A stretch of 44,658 nucleotides of DNA, taken from assembly GCA_937958015.1 (NCBI GenBank), contig CALGOA010000104.1:1-44658 (forward strand), read 5' to 3'. This DNA comes from an uncultured Acidimicrobiales bacterium. GTDB lineage: Bacteria; Actinomycetota; Acidimicrobiia; Acidimicrobiales; SZUA-35. Under the pieces are notes generated by a model, which saw nothing but the letters and a program-made list of their open reading frames with translations, was not told the DNA's origin and did not search any database. The position numbers were made by a program, and so were the translations under genes. Shown piece by piece: positions 15,186 through 23,719 of this stretch (the stretch's first letter is position 1; every line of letters starts with the position of its first letter).

Positions 15186-16262
15186 ATGGACCTGCCGGTG
15201 ATGCCGCCCGTGAAGCCGATGCTGGCCAAGGCGATCAAGGGGCTGCCGGACCGCTCCGACGTCATCTTCGAGCCGAAGTGGGACGGATTCCGGTGCATCG
15301 TCTTCCGAGACGGTGACGAAGTGGAACTTGGCTCGAGGAACGAGCGACCGCTCACGAGGTACTTCCCCGAAATCCTGGAGCCCCTTCGCCAGCACCTGCC
15401 CAAGCGCTGCGTGGTCGACGGCGAGCTGATCATCGTTCAGAACAACGAGTTGGACTTCAATGCCCTCCAACTCCGTCTTCATCCGGCCAAGAGTCGCGTC
15501 GACAAACTCGCCGGTGAAATCCCGTGTTCGTTCGTGGCGTTCGACATTCTCGCCCTCGACGAGCAGGACCTTCGGATGCAACCCTTTTCCGAGCGTCGAC
15601 AGCTGCTCGAAGCCGCACTCGATTCGACATCGGCCCCGGTCCACCTCACCCCCACCACCACCGATCGAGACATCGCTCAGCGATGGTTCGAGGTGTTCGA
15701 GGGGGCCGGACTCGACGGCCTGATCGCCAAACCCACCGACGACCCGTACGTCGAGAACAAACGGACCCAGTTGAAGGTGAAACACATTCGCAGCGCCGAC
15801 GCAGTCGTCGCTGGGTATCGAATTCACAAAGACGGCAAGGGCGTTGGTTCGTTACTCCTCGGACTCCACGACGAGCACGGCGGATTGCATCATGTCGGTG
15901 TGGCGGCCAGCTTCACGGCCAAACGCCGCACCGAACTGCTGGACGAACTTGAACCACTGCTGGACGGCGCACTGGAGGCACACCCATGGGCCGATTGGGC
16001 CAACGCCTATTCCCACGACGGCAGCACTCAGATGCCCGGAGCCCCGCATCGCTGGAACGCACAGCGAGACAGCAGATGGGTTCCCCTCCGCATAGAACGT
16101 GTTGTCGAGGTGAAGTACGGATCGACGTTGGGAGGACGGTTCAGAGAGGTGACCAAGGTGTTGCGATGGCGCCCGGACAAAGAACCTCTCGAATGCAACT
16201 TTGATCAGCTGCAGGAGCCCGAACCTGTGGGTGTCGACACCGTTCTGACGGCTGGCGGCTGA
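15186..16262 (+). CDS. ligC: ATP-dependent DNA ligase, LigC type
   Basis: Seals nicks in DNA using ATP. The nucleotidyl-transferase motif I is EPKWDGFR with Lys31 as AMP acceptor; further motifs are GSRNERPLTRYFPE (III region neighbourhood), VVDGELII, GLDGLIAKP (IV) and KHIRSADAVV (V), followed by an OB-fold ending RVVEVKYGSTLGGRFR and LRWRPDKEP. At 358 residues it has only the adenylation and OB domains, like mycobacterial LigC, and not the multidomain LigD. The downstream Prim-Pol gene begins 2 bases after its stop, so the pair is one operon as in mycobacteria. Leaderless promoter TAGCGT. Confidence 0.93.
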   Translation: MDLPVMPPVKPMLAKAIKGLPDRSDVIFEPKWDGFRCIVFRDGDEVELGSRNERPLTRYFPEILEPLRQHLPKRCVVDGELIIVQNNELDFNALQLRLHPAKSRVDKLAGEIPCSFVAFDILALDEQDLRMQPFSERRQLLEAALDSTSAPVHLTPTTTDRDIAQRWFEVFEGAGLDGLIAKPTDDPYVENKRTQLKVKHIRSADAVVAGYRIHKDGKGVGSLLLGLHDEHGGLHHVGVAASFTAKRRTELLDELEPLLDGALEAHPWADWANAYSHDGSTQMPGAPHRWNAQRDSRWVPLRIERVVEVKYGSTLGGRFREVTKVLRWRPDKEPLECNFDQLQEPEPVGVDTVLTAGG

Positions 16263-16264
16263 CC

Positions 16265-17284
16265 GTGGCCGCCACGGAAAAGATCACGCTCGAACTGGCG
16301 GGCCGAGAGGTGTCGGTCTCCAGCCCGTACAAGGTGTTCTTCAGCAAACGCGGCGAAACCAAGCTGGACCTCATCGAGTACTACCGGGCGATCGAGGAGC
16401 CGCTCATGAAGGCGATCGGCGGGCGGCCGATTCTCATGCAGCGATTCCCGGACGGTGCCAGCGGTAAGTCGTTCTTCCAGAAACGGGTTCCAAAGGGTGC
16501 CCCGAAGTGGCTGGAGACGACGGTCGTGGCAACGCCGAACGGAACCACGTCCAACGCCATGGTGGCTGCCGACATTGCCCACGTCGCATGGGCGGTGAAC
16601 ATGGGCTGCCTCGGCTTCCATGGGTGGCCCCACACCTCCGAGAACCCACAGTTCACCGATGAGCTCCGAATCGACCTGGATCCGTCGAAGGGCATCACCC
16701 TGGACGACATCAAGGTTGTGGCATTTCAGGTGCGGGATGCGCTCGCCGAGGTCGGAATCACGGTGTATCCCAAGAGCAGTGGCAGTCGCGGTCTCCACCT
16801 TTTCGCTCACCTGCGACCCCAGTGGGACAGCTACTCGGTTCGAGCGGCTGCGGTGGCGTTGGCCCGCGAACTGGAGCGCCGCTTCCCCGACACCGTGACA
16901 GCCCGATGGTGGAAAGAGGAGCGGGGCCAGCGGGTCTTCATCGACTTCAATCAGAACGCACCCCACAAGACCGTGTTCGCCACCTGGTCTGCTCGGGCCC
17001 GGGTGGGAGCCCAGGTCAGTTGCCCGCTTGCGTGGGATGAGGTGGAGGACGCCGATCCGGATCAGTTGACGATCGCGACAGTGCCGGACCGAATCGCAGC
17101 CAACGGCAACCCCTGGGCGCCCATGTACGAGGACCCCCAGGACATCACTCCGCTCTTGGCGTGGCACCAGCGGGACTTGGACAACGGCTTACAGGATGCA
17201 CCCTGGCCGCCGGTCTATCCGAAGATGCCCAATGAACCCTCGAGGGTGAACCCGAGTCGGGCCAAGTCTGATCCGGAGCCCTGA
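16265..17284 (+). CDS. LigD-like primase-polymerase (Prim-PolC type)
   Basis: Stand-alone archaeo-eukaryotic primase-fold polymerase of 339 residues that fills short gaps in DNA, preferring ribonucleotides in characterised relatives. Metal ligands are Asp137 and Asp139 (LRIDLDPS) with a third acidic site in FIDFNQNA; SSGSRGLHLF with His178 is the nucleotide-binding loop. The GTG start follows the LigC stop directly. In mycobacteria Prim-PolC and LigC act together in excision-type gap repair, and the same pairing here implies the same pathway. No Ku gene is in this window. Confidence 0.92.
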   Translation: MAATEKITLELAGREVSVSSPYKVFFSKRGETKLDLIEYYRAIEEPLMKAIGGRPILMQRFPDGASGKSFFQKRVPKGAPKWLETTVVATPNGTTSNAMVAADIAHVAWAVNMGCLGFHGWPHTSENPQFTDELRIDLDPSKGITLDDIKVVAFQVRDALAEVGITVYPKSSGSRGLHLFAHLRPQWDSYSVRAAAVALARELERRFPDTVTARWWKEERGQRVFIDFNQNAPHKTVFATWSARARVGAQVSCPLAWDEVEDADPDQLTIATVPDRIAANGNPWAPMYEDPQDITPLLAWHQRDLDNGLQDAPWPPVYPKMPNEPSRVNPSRAKSDPEP

Positions 17285-17302
17285 GGTTGCCCGTCGGAAG
17301 CG

Positions 17303-17584
17303 TCAGTCGACACTGACGGCGGGATAGAAGGCCACGTAGTCCTTGATGTGGGTGGCCTTTTCGAGCGGTGCTTGGTACTGCCAAGCGAGATCCTCACGGG
17401 TCTCGCCTCCGGCGCTGACCGAGTAGTAGGTCGCGTCGCCCTTCCAGAAACACCGGGTGGTGTTGTCGGTCTTGGAGAGGTACTCCCAATTCACGCTGTC
17501 GGAGGGAAAGTAGTGGTTACCTTCCACGATTTCGGTTGCATCGGACTGCGCGAGGGTGACGCCGTTGAAGGTTGCTGTAGTCAT
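17303..17584 (-). CDS. DUF427 domain protein
   Basis: A 93-residue single-domain protein with the DUF427 pattern: FNGVTLAQSDATEIVEGNHYFP, then TRCFWKGDATYYSV and DLAWQYQAP ending VAFYPAVSVD. DUF427 proteins are small beta-rich proteins of unknown function. The ATG at 17584 is preceded on its strand by four 17-bp tandem repeats, each containing GGAAC. Convergent with the Prim-Pol gene, 18 bases apart. Confidence 0.9.
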   Translation of the reverse strand: MTTATFNGVTLAQSDATEIVEGNHYFPSDSVNWEYLSKTDNTTRCFWKGDATYYSVSAGGETREDLAWQYQAPLEKATHIKDYVAFYPAVSVD

Positions 17585-17606
17585 ACCGGTTGAACCCCGA
17601 CGACCC

Positions 17607-17680
17607 GACCCTTGTTCCAGAGCGACCCTTGTTCCAGAGCGACCCGTGTTCCAGAGCGACCCGTGTTCCAGAGCGACCCT
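17607..17680. repeat. 17-bp tandem repeat, about 4.4 copies
   Basis: Unit GACCC(T/G)TGTTCCAGAGC, copies at 17607, 17624, 17641 and 17658 plus a partial. Only one position varies between copies (TTG or GTG). It lies between the GNAT stop and the DUF427 start, upstream of the latter. Confidence 0.95.
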
Positions 17681-18162
17681 CAGAACTGGAGGGCCAACAT
17701 GGACACTTCCTCATCCGGACCATAGGGACGCTCCCGACCAACTTCGACGAATCCGTACACCTCGTGAAACCGAAGGCTGCGGGGATTGGCGGGCTCGGTG
17801 TTCACCTCGGCGAGCAGATGCGACTTCTCATGGGCTCGTCCCGCCGCGACCGCCCGGTCGTACAGCTGGACGCCCAGACCCATCCCCCGGGTCGCCGGAG
17901 ACAGCATGATCCGGTCGACGTACACAAACTGCGGATATCGCGCCGAGAACCATCGGTAGTTGGGTGACTCGTATGCCGCACCGTCGGGCAGCACGAAGAG
18001 AGCGCCCTCGATCGAGTCATCGATCTCGATGACATCAACGAACATCGACTCGTCCACGAGCAGGTCGAGTTTTGCCCGGTCCATCGGCCCGACCGCGGGA
18101 ACGTTCACCTCGTTCAAAATGAGCACCGCTTCGGCGTCCCGGACCTCGTAGGGCCGGATCAT
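17680..18162 (-). CDS. GNAT-family N-acetyltransferase
   Basis: A 160-residue acetyl-CoA-dependent acetyltransferase. N-terminal MIRPYEVRDAEAVLIL starts the fold; motif A is VDRIMLSPATRGMGLGVQLYDRAV with the pyrophosphate loop RGMGLG, and motif B is in the FHEVYGFVEVG region. The acceptor substrate is unknown. ATG overlaps the stop of the upstream exonuclease (ATGA at 18159-18162), so the two are co-translated. Confidence 0.9.
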   Translation of the reverse strand: MIRPYEVRDAEAVLILNEVNVPAVGPMDRAKLDLLVDESMFVDVIEIDDSIEGALFVLPDGAAYESPNYRWFSARYPQFVYVDRIMLSPATRGMGLGVQLYDRAVAAGRAHEKSHLLAEVNTEPANPRSLRFHEVYGFVEVGRERPYGPDEEVSMLALQF

Positions 18163-19052
18163 CGACGGTCCTGCAACCGTTCGATCCGATCGATCAGGTC
18201 AGGGGCCACCAGTAGTTCGGCCACGGCGGCCAAGGCATCGTCTGAAGCCGGGCCGTCCCATCTCATTTCGTCCAACGTCGACACGGTGGGCGCATCCTCA
18301 TCCAGCGTGGCGAGCTTCTTGAACAACAACGCATCTGCGAAGTTCTCTCGAAGCGTGTCGGCAAGTTTGGCGGCACCTCGGACCGTCACTTCCCATTGGC
18401 CATGATGATGCGGGATCTTCTCGATCGAACCGTAGTGGGCGAGCACCGTGGCGGATGACTTGGCTCCCCAACCCTTCAGGCCGGGGAAACCATCGGCGGA
18501 GTCGCCGGTCAGTGCCAACCAATCAGCGATCGACTCGGGCGGAACACCAAACTTCTCCCGGACGTCCTCGACGTCGAACAGTTTGTTCCTGCGGCGATCG
18601 AGCTGCAGTACCCGACCGGCTCGCACGCACTGAGCGAGGTCCTTATCCGCGGTGCAGAGCAGGACGCGGTCGACCGATGGGTCGGCTGCGGCGACGGCGG
18701 CGGCCGAGGCCATACCGTCGTCGGCCTCGAACTCGACCATCGGAAACAACGCCACTCCAATGGCTTCGATCCCCAGCTCCAGCGGTTCGAATTGGTTTTT
18801 GATCTCCGGTTCGATCCCGCTGCCGTCCTTATACGGACCATACAGATCGTTTCGAAAGCTCTCGATCACGTGATCGGTGGCAACACCCACGTGGGTCACG
18901 CCCTGTTCGAGCATGGACACAAGGTTCCGCACGACGGCCCGGGCCGCTCCGACCTCTAGACCGTTGCCGTTGGTACGCGACGGACGGCCGGGCGAGAAGA
19001 ACTGCCGAAACAGCTCATAGGTCCCGTCGACGAGATGCACTTCGATTCCCAC
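18159..19052 (-). CDS. 5'-3' exonuclease / FEN-like nuclease
   Basis: Stand-alone relative of the DNA polymerase I N-terminal nuclease, 297 residues, removing 5' flaps or RNA primers. Acidic metal sites are visible in HLVDGTYELFR, FEADDGMAS and CTADKDLAQCV; the helix-hairpin-helix is in the TGDSADGFPGLKGWGAKSSATVL segment. The start is taken as GTG 19052 because TACGGT lies 7 bases upstream; GTG 19061 would add three residues. It is divergent from azlC and coupled to a GNAT gene, close to the LigC/Prim-Pol operon, so a shared role in excision repair is plausible. Confidence 0.88.
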   Translation of the reverse strand: MGIEVHLVDGTYELFRQFFSPGRPSRTNGNGLEVGAARAVVRNLVSMLEQGVTHVGVATDHVIESFRNDLYGPYKDGSGIEPEIKNQFEPLELGIEAIGVALFPMVEFEADDGMASAAAVAAADPSVDRVLLCTADKDLAQCVRAGRVLQLDRRRNKLFDVEDVREKFGVPPESIADWLALTGDSADGFPGLKGWGAKSSATVLAHYGSIEKIPHHHGQWEVTVRGAAKLADTLRENFADALLFKKLATLDEDAPTVSTLDEMRWDGPASDDALAAVAELLVAPDLIDRIERLQDRR

Positions 19053-19059
19053 GCTGATC

Positions 19060-19065
19060 ACCGTA
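19060..19065 (-). promoter_or_regulatory. -10 box, leaderless start (TACGGT-N7-GTG)
   Basis: TACGGT precedes GTG 19052 of the exonuclease gene by 7 bases and decides between two GTG starts. Confidence 0.45.
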
Positions 19066-19114
19066 GGCGGGAACGCCACTCGCCGTCGTTGCGAACCTAT
19101 GGACGAAGGTCGCA

Positions 19115-19120
19115 TACGAT
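19115..19120 (+). promoter_or_regulatory. -10 box, leaderless start (TACGAT-N6-ATG)
   Basis: TACGAT precedes the azlC ATG (19127) by 6 bases. Confidence 0.5.
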
Positions 19121-19126
19121 CGGGAA

Positions 19127-19816
19127 ATGGACGACCGGCCCACCGAGGTATCGCCCCGGTTGCCCGGCCGAAGCGATCTCGCGACCATCACCCTGACCTT
19201 CGTTGCCTTGGGTATCACCACGCAGGTCATCCTGCTCGACGCCGGAATGTCCCCGCTCAAGGCGTGGATCGCCAGCTCGGTCATCTACAGCGCCACCAGC
19301 CAGTTCGCCTACATCGCCGTCAGTCAGGCCGGTGGGTCCGAGGTGGCCGCAGTAGTGGCGGGTTGGATCGTCGCCTCCCGGTTCGGGATCCTTGCGGTCT
19401 CGCTCAGTCGAATCTTTCGCGGTGGGGTCTTCTCGAGGGCCGCAGCGGCGGTGCACGCCTTCGACATTCAGGTGGGCCTTGCCGCCCAGCAGACCGACAT
19501 GGATCGAGCCAAGAAGGCATTCTGGTGGTCGACCGCAGCGATGCTGGTCGGTTGGTTCATCGGGATCACGTCGGGAACCCTGCTCGGTGATGTCATGGGC
19601 GACACCACTCGATTCGGGATCGATGCGCTGTTTCCCGCTGCGCTCTTGGCGATCGTCGGCAATGCCTTGCGCACCCGAGACGGTCTCGTCGCAGGGGTGG
19701 TCGGCGCAGTCATCTGTGCAGCGCTGATACCGATCGCACCGGCGGGCCTCCCGATCATCCTGAGTGTCGGCGGGGTTGGCGCCGCTCTCGCCCTCTCGAC
19801 CCGGACGGCACGATGA
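19127..19816 (+). CDS. azlC: AzlC-family branched-chain amino-acid exporter subunit
   Basis: Large subunit of a two-component inner-membrane exporter, 229 residues with several hydrophobic helices. Family signs are LTFVALGITTQVILLDAGMSPLKAWIASSVIYSATSQF near the N-terminus and conserved RFGILAVSL in the middle, with VFSRAAAAVHAFDIQ. The stop overlaps the AzlD start in ATGA. Substrates of characterised AzlCD are branched-chain amino acids or analogues; here substrate is inferred. Probable leaderless promoter TACGAT. Confidence 0.9.
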   Translation: MDDRPTEVSPRLPGRSDLATITLTFVALGITTQVILLDAGMSPLKAWIASSVIYSATSQFAYIAVSQAGGSEVAAVVAGWIVASRFGILAVSLSRIFRGGVFSRAAAAVHAFDIQVGLAAQQTDMDRAKKAFWWSTAAMLVGWFIGITSGTLLGDVMGDTTRFGIDALFPAALLAIVGNALRTRDGLVAGVVGAVICAALIPIAPAGLPIILSVGGVGAALALSTRTAR

Positions 19817-20115
19817 CCACGATCGGCATCGTGCTCGTCGCCGCCGGCGTGTGGGGCCAACGACTGGCGGGGATGTTCCTCGTCGGCCCGATCCTCGAAC
19901 GTCGACCGATCCTGTCCAGGGCGGCGAGCCTCATTCCCGCTGCGGTGATCTGTGCCGTCATCGTCCAGCTAACCATCGCCAACAAACAACAGCTGGTCAT
20001 CGATGCCCGACTTGCCGGCCTAGTGGTTGCAGGGGTGCTGGTGTGGCGGAAGGCGCCGTTCATTCTGATCGTGGTCGCCGCAGCAGCCACAACCGCCATC
20101 ATCCGTGCCTTGTAA
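19813..20115 (+). CDS. azlD: AzlD-family exporter small subunit
   Basis: A 100-residue membrane protein with about four helices (IGIVLVAAGVWGQRLAGMFL, ASLIPAAVICAVIVQLTI, AGLVVAGVLVWRK, FILIVVAAAATTAII). Size, hydrophobicity and the ATGA overlap with azlC identify it as the AzlD partner; the two subunits form one exporter. Confidence 0.9.
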   Translation: MTTIGIVLVAAGVWGQRLAGMFLVGPILERRPILSRAASLIPAAVICAVIVQLTIANKQQLVIDARLAGLVVAGVLVWRKAPFILIVVAAAATTAIIRAL

Positions 20116-20246
20116 ATCCTCGGCTGAACAGGGAAAAGTGGTAGTACTCCCCATACTGTTGACCGCGATCAGGTGGCCGGGTAGTTTCGCCTAGGAGAGC
20201 TGGCACCCAAGCGGCTCGGGCGAGCGACGGAAAGCGAAAAAGAGCG
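20116..20246 (+). other. 131-bp leader upstream of the secreted hydrolase
   Basis: No gene. The interval is long enough for a structured leader but I cannot match it to a known riboswitch. A/G-rich sequence GGAAAGCGAAAAAGAGCG directly precedes the ATG and may serve as ribosome binding site. Confidence 0.3.
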
Positions 20247-22454
20247 ATGTATCGGCACCTAGTTCAACGCGTCTATTCACGGCCTCCGGGTCAGCGACGG
20301 CACCTCCGACGGGTTGGCATATCGCTACTCGCAGGTCTGCTGATGCTGGCCGCCCTGCTGACGCCATCCCCGGCGAGTGCCCAGGAGGCGGAACCACCGG
20401 CCCCTGAGATCCGATGTGACATCGAGGCCTTCGGTCAGGAGAAGCTGCTCGACGATGCCGTTCCATACCCCGCCTACCCCGGTATCAAGGTGGGGCAGAC
20501 CAACAGCTACGAACTGCCAGCCCCGGTTTCGGGCCGCCTTGTGGTCAGCGGCATCAGCGCCGATCAGGTTCATGAAGGCGAGGTCATCGATTTCGATATT
20601 CGCCGCTCCCAGTTCTCCGAGCGTTTCGCCGTCGAATTCCTCGACGCCGCTGGAAACGTCGTTGGCACCACAACCCCCACTCCGGATCTCCCCGACGTGG
20701 CCGTGGCGGCGCCGTTTGCCCTGCCCAGCATCGATATCGGTGCCGAGGCAACAGCGATACGACTGCGTCACGTCGGTGACGGTCAATCGCCCAACAGCAT
20801 CTTGGCTCCGTGTCTGAACATCGACGTCGTGACCGCCGATACCCCACCGGGCGATCAGGTTCGGCCCTCGATCTGCCCGACCGATCTCGCAATCCCGGTC
20901 GAGGGACTGCAGTGTGGTTTCCTGGCCGTGCCCGAAGAGCGTAATGATCCGGCATCCCGCCTCATTCAGGTCGCCTTCGCCGTCGTACCCGGCTCTGGCG
21001 AATTCGCCGATCCGCTCTTCTATCTGGAGGGCGGACCTGGCGGACCACCGATCAATATCACCGGCGTACTGCTCGAACTGGCCGGGTTCGGTCAAATTGG
21101 CGGTGGACGAGACCTGGTGTTCATCGACCAGCGGGGCACCGGATACTCGAATCCCAACCTGAACTGTCCGCCGGCACCACCCGACATCGACTTTGCAACC
21201 TTCAACGAGATCTGTTTCGCAGCCCTTAGCGCTACCGGTGTGCCTCTCTCGGCCTACACGACCGTCGAGAACGCCGAAGACGTAGCGGACCTCCGGATCG
21301 CACTCGGCTACGACGAATACAACCTGTTCGGCGGCAGCTACGGCACCAACCTCGGCCTCACGATCATGAGGGACCGCCCAGAAGGGATCCGCAGCTCCAT
21401 CCTGGACTCGGTCTTCCCGCCCGATGTCAACATCTTCGGCGGAGACGAACTGGTTGGAACGGTGAACCTGCTTCAGGGTCTGGTCGACCGATGCAACGCC
21501 GATGCGCCATGTGCAGAAGCGCTTCCGGACCTGAAGGCCGACATCAATCAGGCCTTCACCAACCTGACCGCGGAGCCGGTACCGCTGCGCGAACCGGCGC
21601 GGTCCTTCATCGGGGTTGACGAACTGACCGCCCCGATCCTGTTCGGGCTGTTGGCGGGTGAGTTGATCAATCCGAGCACCGCAGCCCTGTTCCACGAGTT
21701 GGCCGATCCCGACCCGGCGGCCCGGGAAGAGGCGCTGAACATCTTCAACGAACTCATCATCTTCCAGATTCTGGAGGAGGTGACCGCAGGACCGCCTGAA
21801 GGTGAAGGACCACCCGACGGTGATGAACCGCCCGACGCGGGGCCGATGCCGGATATCGACATCGTCGCCATCCTCGACACCATGCGAATCATCAAGGGCG
21901 TACCGGGCGCCGGCGCATTGTTCTCCGAGGGTTTCAACGCCACGGTCATCTGCGCCGAGGAGGCGCCGTTCGCCGATCTTCCACCAGCCACCACGCTGCC
22001 ACCGGATGCCGGCTGGAACGACGATGTGATCAATGCGGCGCAGGCATCGCTGCCCGGCCTGGCCGAGTATTGCGGGGCGTTCGCGGTGGACGCTGAGGTG
22101 CCGGAGGTCAATGACCCAATCAGCTCCGACATCCCCTCGCTGGTGCTTCTCAGCGACGTGGATTTCCAGACCTATCCCGAGTGGTCCCGGCTCGCCGCCG
22201 AGACACTGCCCAACAGCTTCACCTACGAGTTCCCCGGGGTCGCCCACGTGACCGCCCTCAGCAACCCGGAATGTGCCGGAGCGATTGCAGCCCAGTTCGT
22301 GGCGGATCCCACCACCGCACCCGATGATTCGTGCATCGCGGAAACGCTGGCGCCGGTCACCTACTTCGGCGAGCTTCCTCCCGACCCCGGTGATGCCGAG
22401 GCGGCACTGGCCGAACTCGATGAGTTCTTCGGACCCCCACCGGGCGTCGAGTAA
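20247..22454 (+). CDS. secreted alpha/beta hydrolase (TAP-like, proline aminopeptidase/S33 type)
   Basis: A 735-residue exported hydrolase. A signal peptide (RRVGISLLAGLLMLAALLTPSPASA) with likely cleavage after Ala45 is followed by a beta-rich extension of about 190 residues. The catalytic domain starts near CGFLAVPEERNDP: LEGGPGGPP supplies the oxyanion loop, Ser364 in GGSYGTNLG is the nucleophile, Asp637 or Asp639 (LLSDVDFQTYPEW) and His667 (GVAHVTA) complete the triad. An acidic Pro/Gly-rich insertion near residues 515-540 separates lid and C-terminal TAP-like domain. Probable extracellular peptidase; substrate unknown. Confidence 0.9.
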   Translation: MYRHLVQRVYSRPPGQRRHLRRVGISLLAGLLMLAALLTPSPASAQEAEPPAPEIRCDIEAFGQEKLLDDAVPYPAYPGIKVGQTNSYELPAPVSGRLVVSGISADQVHEGEVIDFDIRRSQFSERFAVEFLDAAGNVVGTTTPTPDLPDVAVAAPFALPSIDIGAEATAIRLRHVGDGQSPNSILAPCLNIDVVTADTPPGDQVRPSICPTDLAIPVEGLQCGFLAVPEERNDPASRLIQVAFAVVPGSGEFADPLFYLEGGPGGPPINITGVLLELAGFGQIGGGRDLVFIDQRGTGYSNPNLNCPPAPPDIDFATFNEICFAALSATGVPLSAYTTVENAEDVADLRIALGYDEYNLFGGSYGTNLGLTIMRDRPEGIRSSILDSVFPPDVNIFGGDELVGTVNLLQGLVDRCNADAPCAEALPDLKADINQAFTNLTAEPVPLREPARSFIGVDELTAPILFGLLAGELINPSTAALFHELADPDPAAREEALNIFNELIIFQILEEVTAGPPEGEGPPDGDEPPDAGPMPDIDIVAILDTMRIIKGVPGAGALFSEGFNATVICAEEAPFADLPPATTLPPDAGWNDDVINAAQASLPGLAEYCGAFAVDAEVPEVNDPISSDIPSLVLLSDVDFQTYPEWSRLAAETLPNSFTYEFPGVAHVTALSNPECAGAIAAQFVADPTTAPDDSCIAETLAPVTYFGELPPDPGDAEAALAELDEFFGPPPGVE

Positions 22455-22474
22455 CACAGCCCCACCGGTCGACG

Positions 22475-22505
22475 CCCTGTTCGCTTCGAAACGGAGCGGA
22501 CAGGG
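22475..22505 (+). terminator. stem-loop between hydrolase and class V aminotransferase genes
   Basis: CCCTGTTCGCT (22475-22485) pairs with AGCGGACAGGG (22495-22505), 10 of 11 positions Watson-Crick. It follows the hydrolase stop by 20 bases, with no U-tract. Likely terminator, or attenuating structure for the next gene. Confidence 0.45.
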
Positions 22506-22531
22506 TTGGTCGGCTGTGGGAGTCTGGTCCG

Positions 22532-23719
22532 GTGATTGATACCACCCGACTTCGAGCCGAAACCCCTGCTACCGACGGCCTGATCCATTTCAACAACTGT
22601 GGGTCATCGCTCCCTCCGACACCCGTGCTGGATGCGGCGATCGACTACCTCCGGGCGGAAGCCGCGATGGGTGGCTATGAGGCGTGGGCGGCTCGGGCCG
22701 ACGACCTCAACGAGGTCTATGACGCAACGGCTCGATATCTCAACTGCTCACCGAGTGAGATCGCATTCACGGCCGGGGCATCGGATAGCTGGTGGAGAGC
22801 CTTCTCCTCGATACCACTTGCGCCCGGTGACAGGGTGCTGATGAGTCAGAGCGAGTTTCAGGCCAACGCTTTCGCTCTGCTTCAGGCACGCGAGCGAGGG
22901 GTGATCGTCGAGGACGTCCCCAACGATGGCAATGGCGAGATCGATCTGGACGCACTTGAACGAATGCTGGATGACCGGGTGAAGGTCGTTTCGCTGACGA
23001 CCATCTCGATGTCGAATGGCGCGGTTCAGCCTGCTGTGGAGGTGGGACGAATCGTTTCCGAAACCGGCGCCATCTTCTTGTTGGACGCCTGTCAGGTGGC
23101 GGGGCAGCGACCGCTTGATGTGGACGATCTCCGATGCGACTTCCTCTGCTACACCGGACGAAAGTTCATGCGAGGCATGCGGGGAACCGGCATTCTGTAC
23201 GCACGGGCTGGTGTGATCGATCGACTCGGCCACTCACCGTTCGTCGACGGCCGGTCCGCCGAGTGGACCTCGCCCTCGACATTCCACTACGCCGATGGCG
23301 CCCACCGATTCGAGTTCGGCGAGCAGAACTTTGCCGGCAAGGTCGCTCTCGGCGTCGCCACCAACTACGCATTGGATCTCGGCTTCGACGCTATCGAGCA
23401 GCGCATCACGGCGCTGTCGGGAGCGTTCCGGAATGGTCTCGGGCAGATCAACGGTGTCACGGTCCGAGACGAAGGCCTCGACCGGTGCGGCATCGTGACC
23501 TTTACATCTGAGCATCTGGCACCCGAAGCGATCGCTGCGGGTCTGGCCGCCCGGAACATCAACGTAGGTGCACCCGGCAAACGAAACGCCCAGCTGGACA
23601 TCGGACGGCGAGGCCTGGACTCGGTGGTTCGAGCCGGCATTCACTACTTCAACACCGAAGACGAGGTGGCTGCGGTGCTTGAGGCGGTCTCGGCGGTGGT
23701 GGGCTCTAGAGCTGGATGA
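22532..23719 (+). CDS. class V aminotransferase / cysteine desulfurase-like PLP enzyme
   Basis: A 395-residue PLP enzyme. Key features are FNNCGSSLPP at the N-terminus, FTAGASDSWWRAF, the aspartate of FLLDACQVAGQRPLDV and Schiff-base Lys211 in CYTGRKFMRGMRGTG. The GRKFMRGMRGTG context is seen in a branch related to isopenicillin-N epimerase and cysteine desulfurase. It is not closely similar to the class V enzyme at 2394-3653. The substrate is unknown. Start GTG 22532; the 3' end overlaps the convergent DUF2855 gene by 14 bp. Confidence 0.85.
   Translation: MIDTTRLRAETPATDGLIHFNNCGSSLPPTPVLDAAIDYLRAEAAMGGYEAWAARADDLNEVYDATARYLNCSPSEIAFTAGASDSWWRAFSSIPLAPGDRVLMSQSEFQANAFALLQARERGVIVEDVPNDGNGEIDLDALERMLDDRVKVVSLTTISMSNGAVQPAVEVGRIVSETGAIFLLDACQVAGQRPLDVDDLRCDFLCYTGRKFMRGMRGTGILYARAGVIDRLGHSPFVDGRSAEWTSPSTFHYADGAHRFEFGEQNFAGKVALGVATNYALDLGFDAIEQRITALSGAFRNGLGQINGVTVRDEGLDRCGIVTFTSEHLAPEAIAAGLAARNINVGAPGKRNAQLDIGRRGLDSVVRAGIHYFNTEDEVAAVLEAVSAVVGSRAG

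Noticed and set aside
20116-20246. riboswitch upstream of the secreted hydrolase
   Set aside because: I compared it by eye with c-di-AMP, c-di-GMP and cobalamin classes and found none of their conserved cores.
20325-22457. 710-codon open frame on the minus strand
   Set aside because: It is fully antisense to the secreted hydrolase, which has a signal peptide and an intact catalytic triad. High GC leaves long antisense frames open; the translation shows no known motif.
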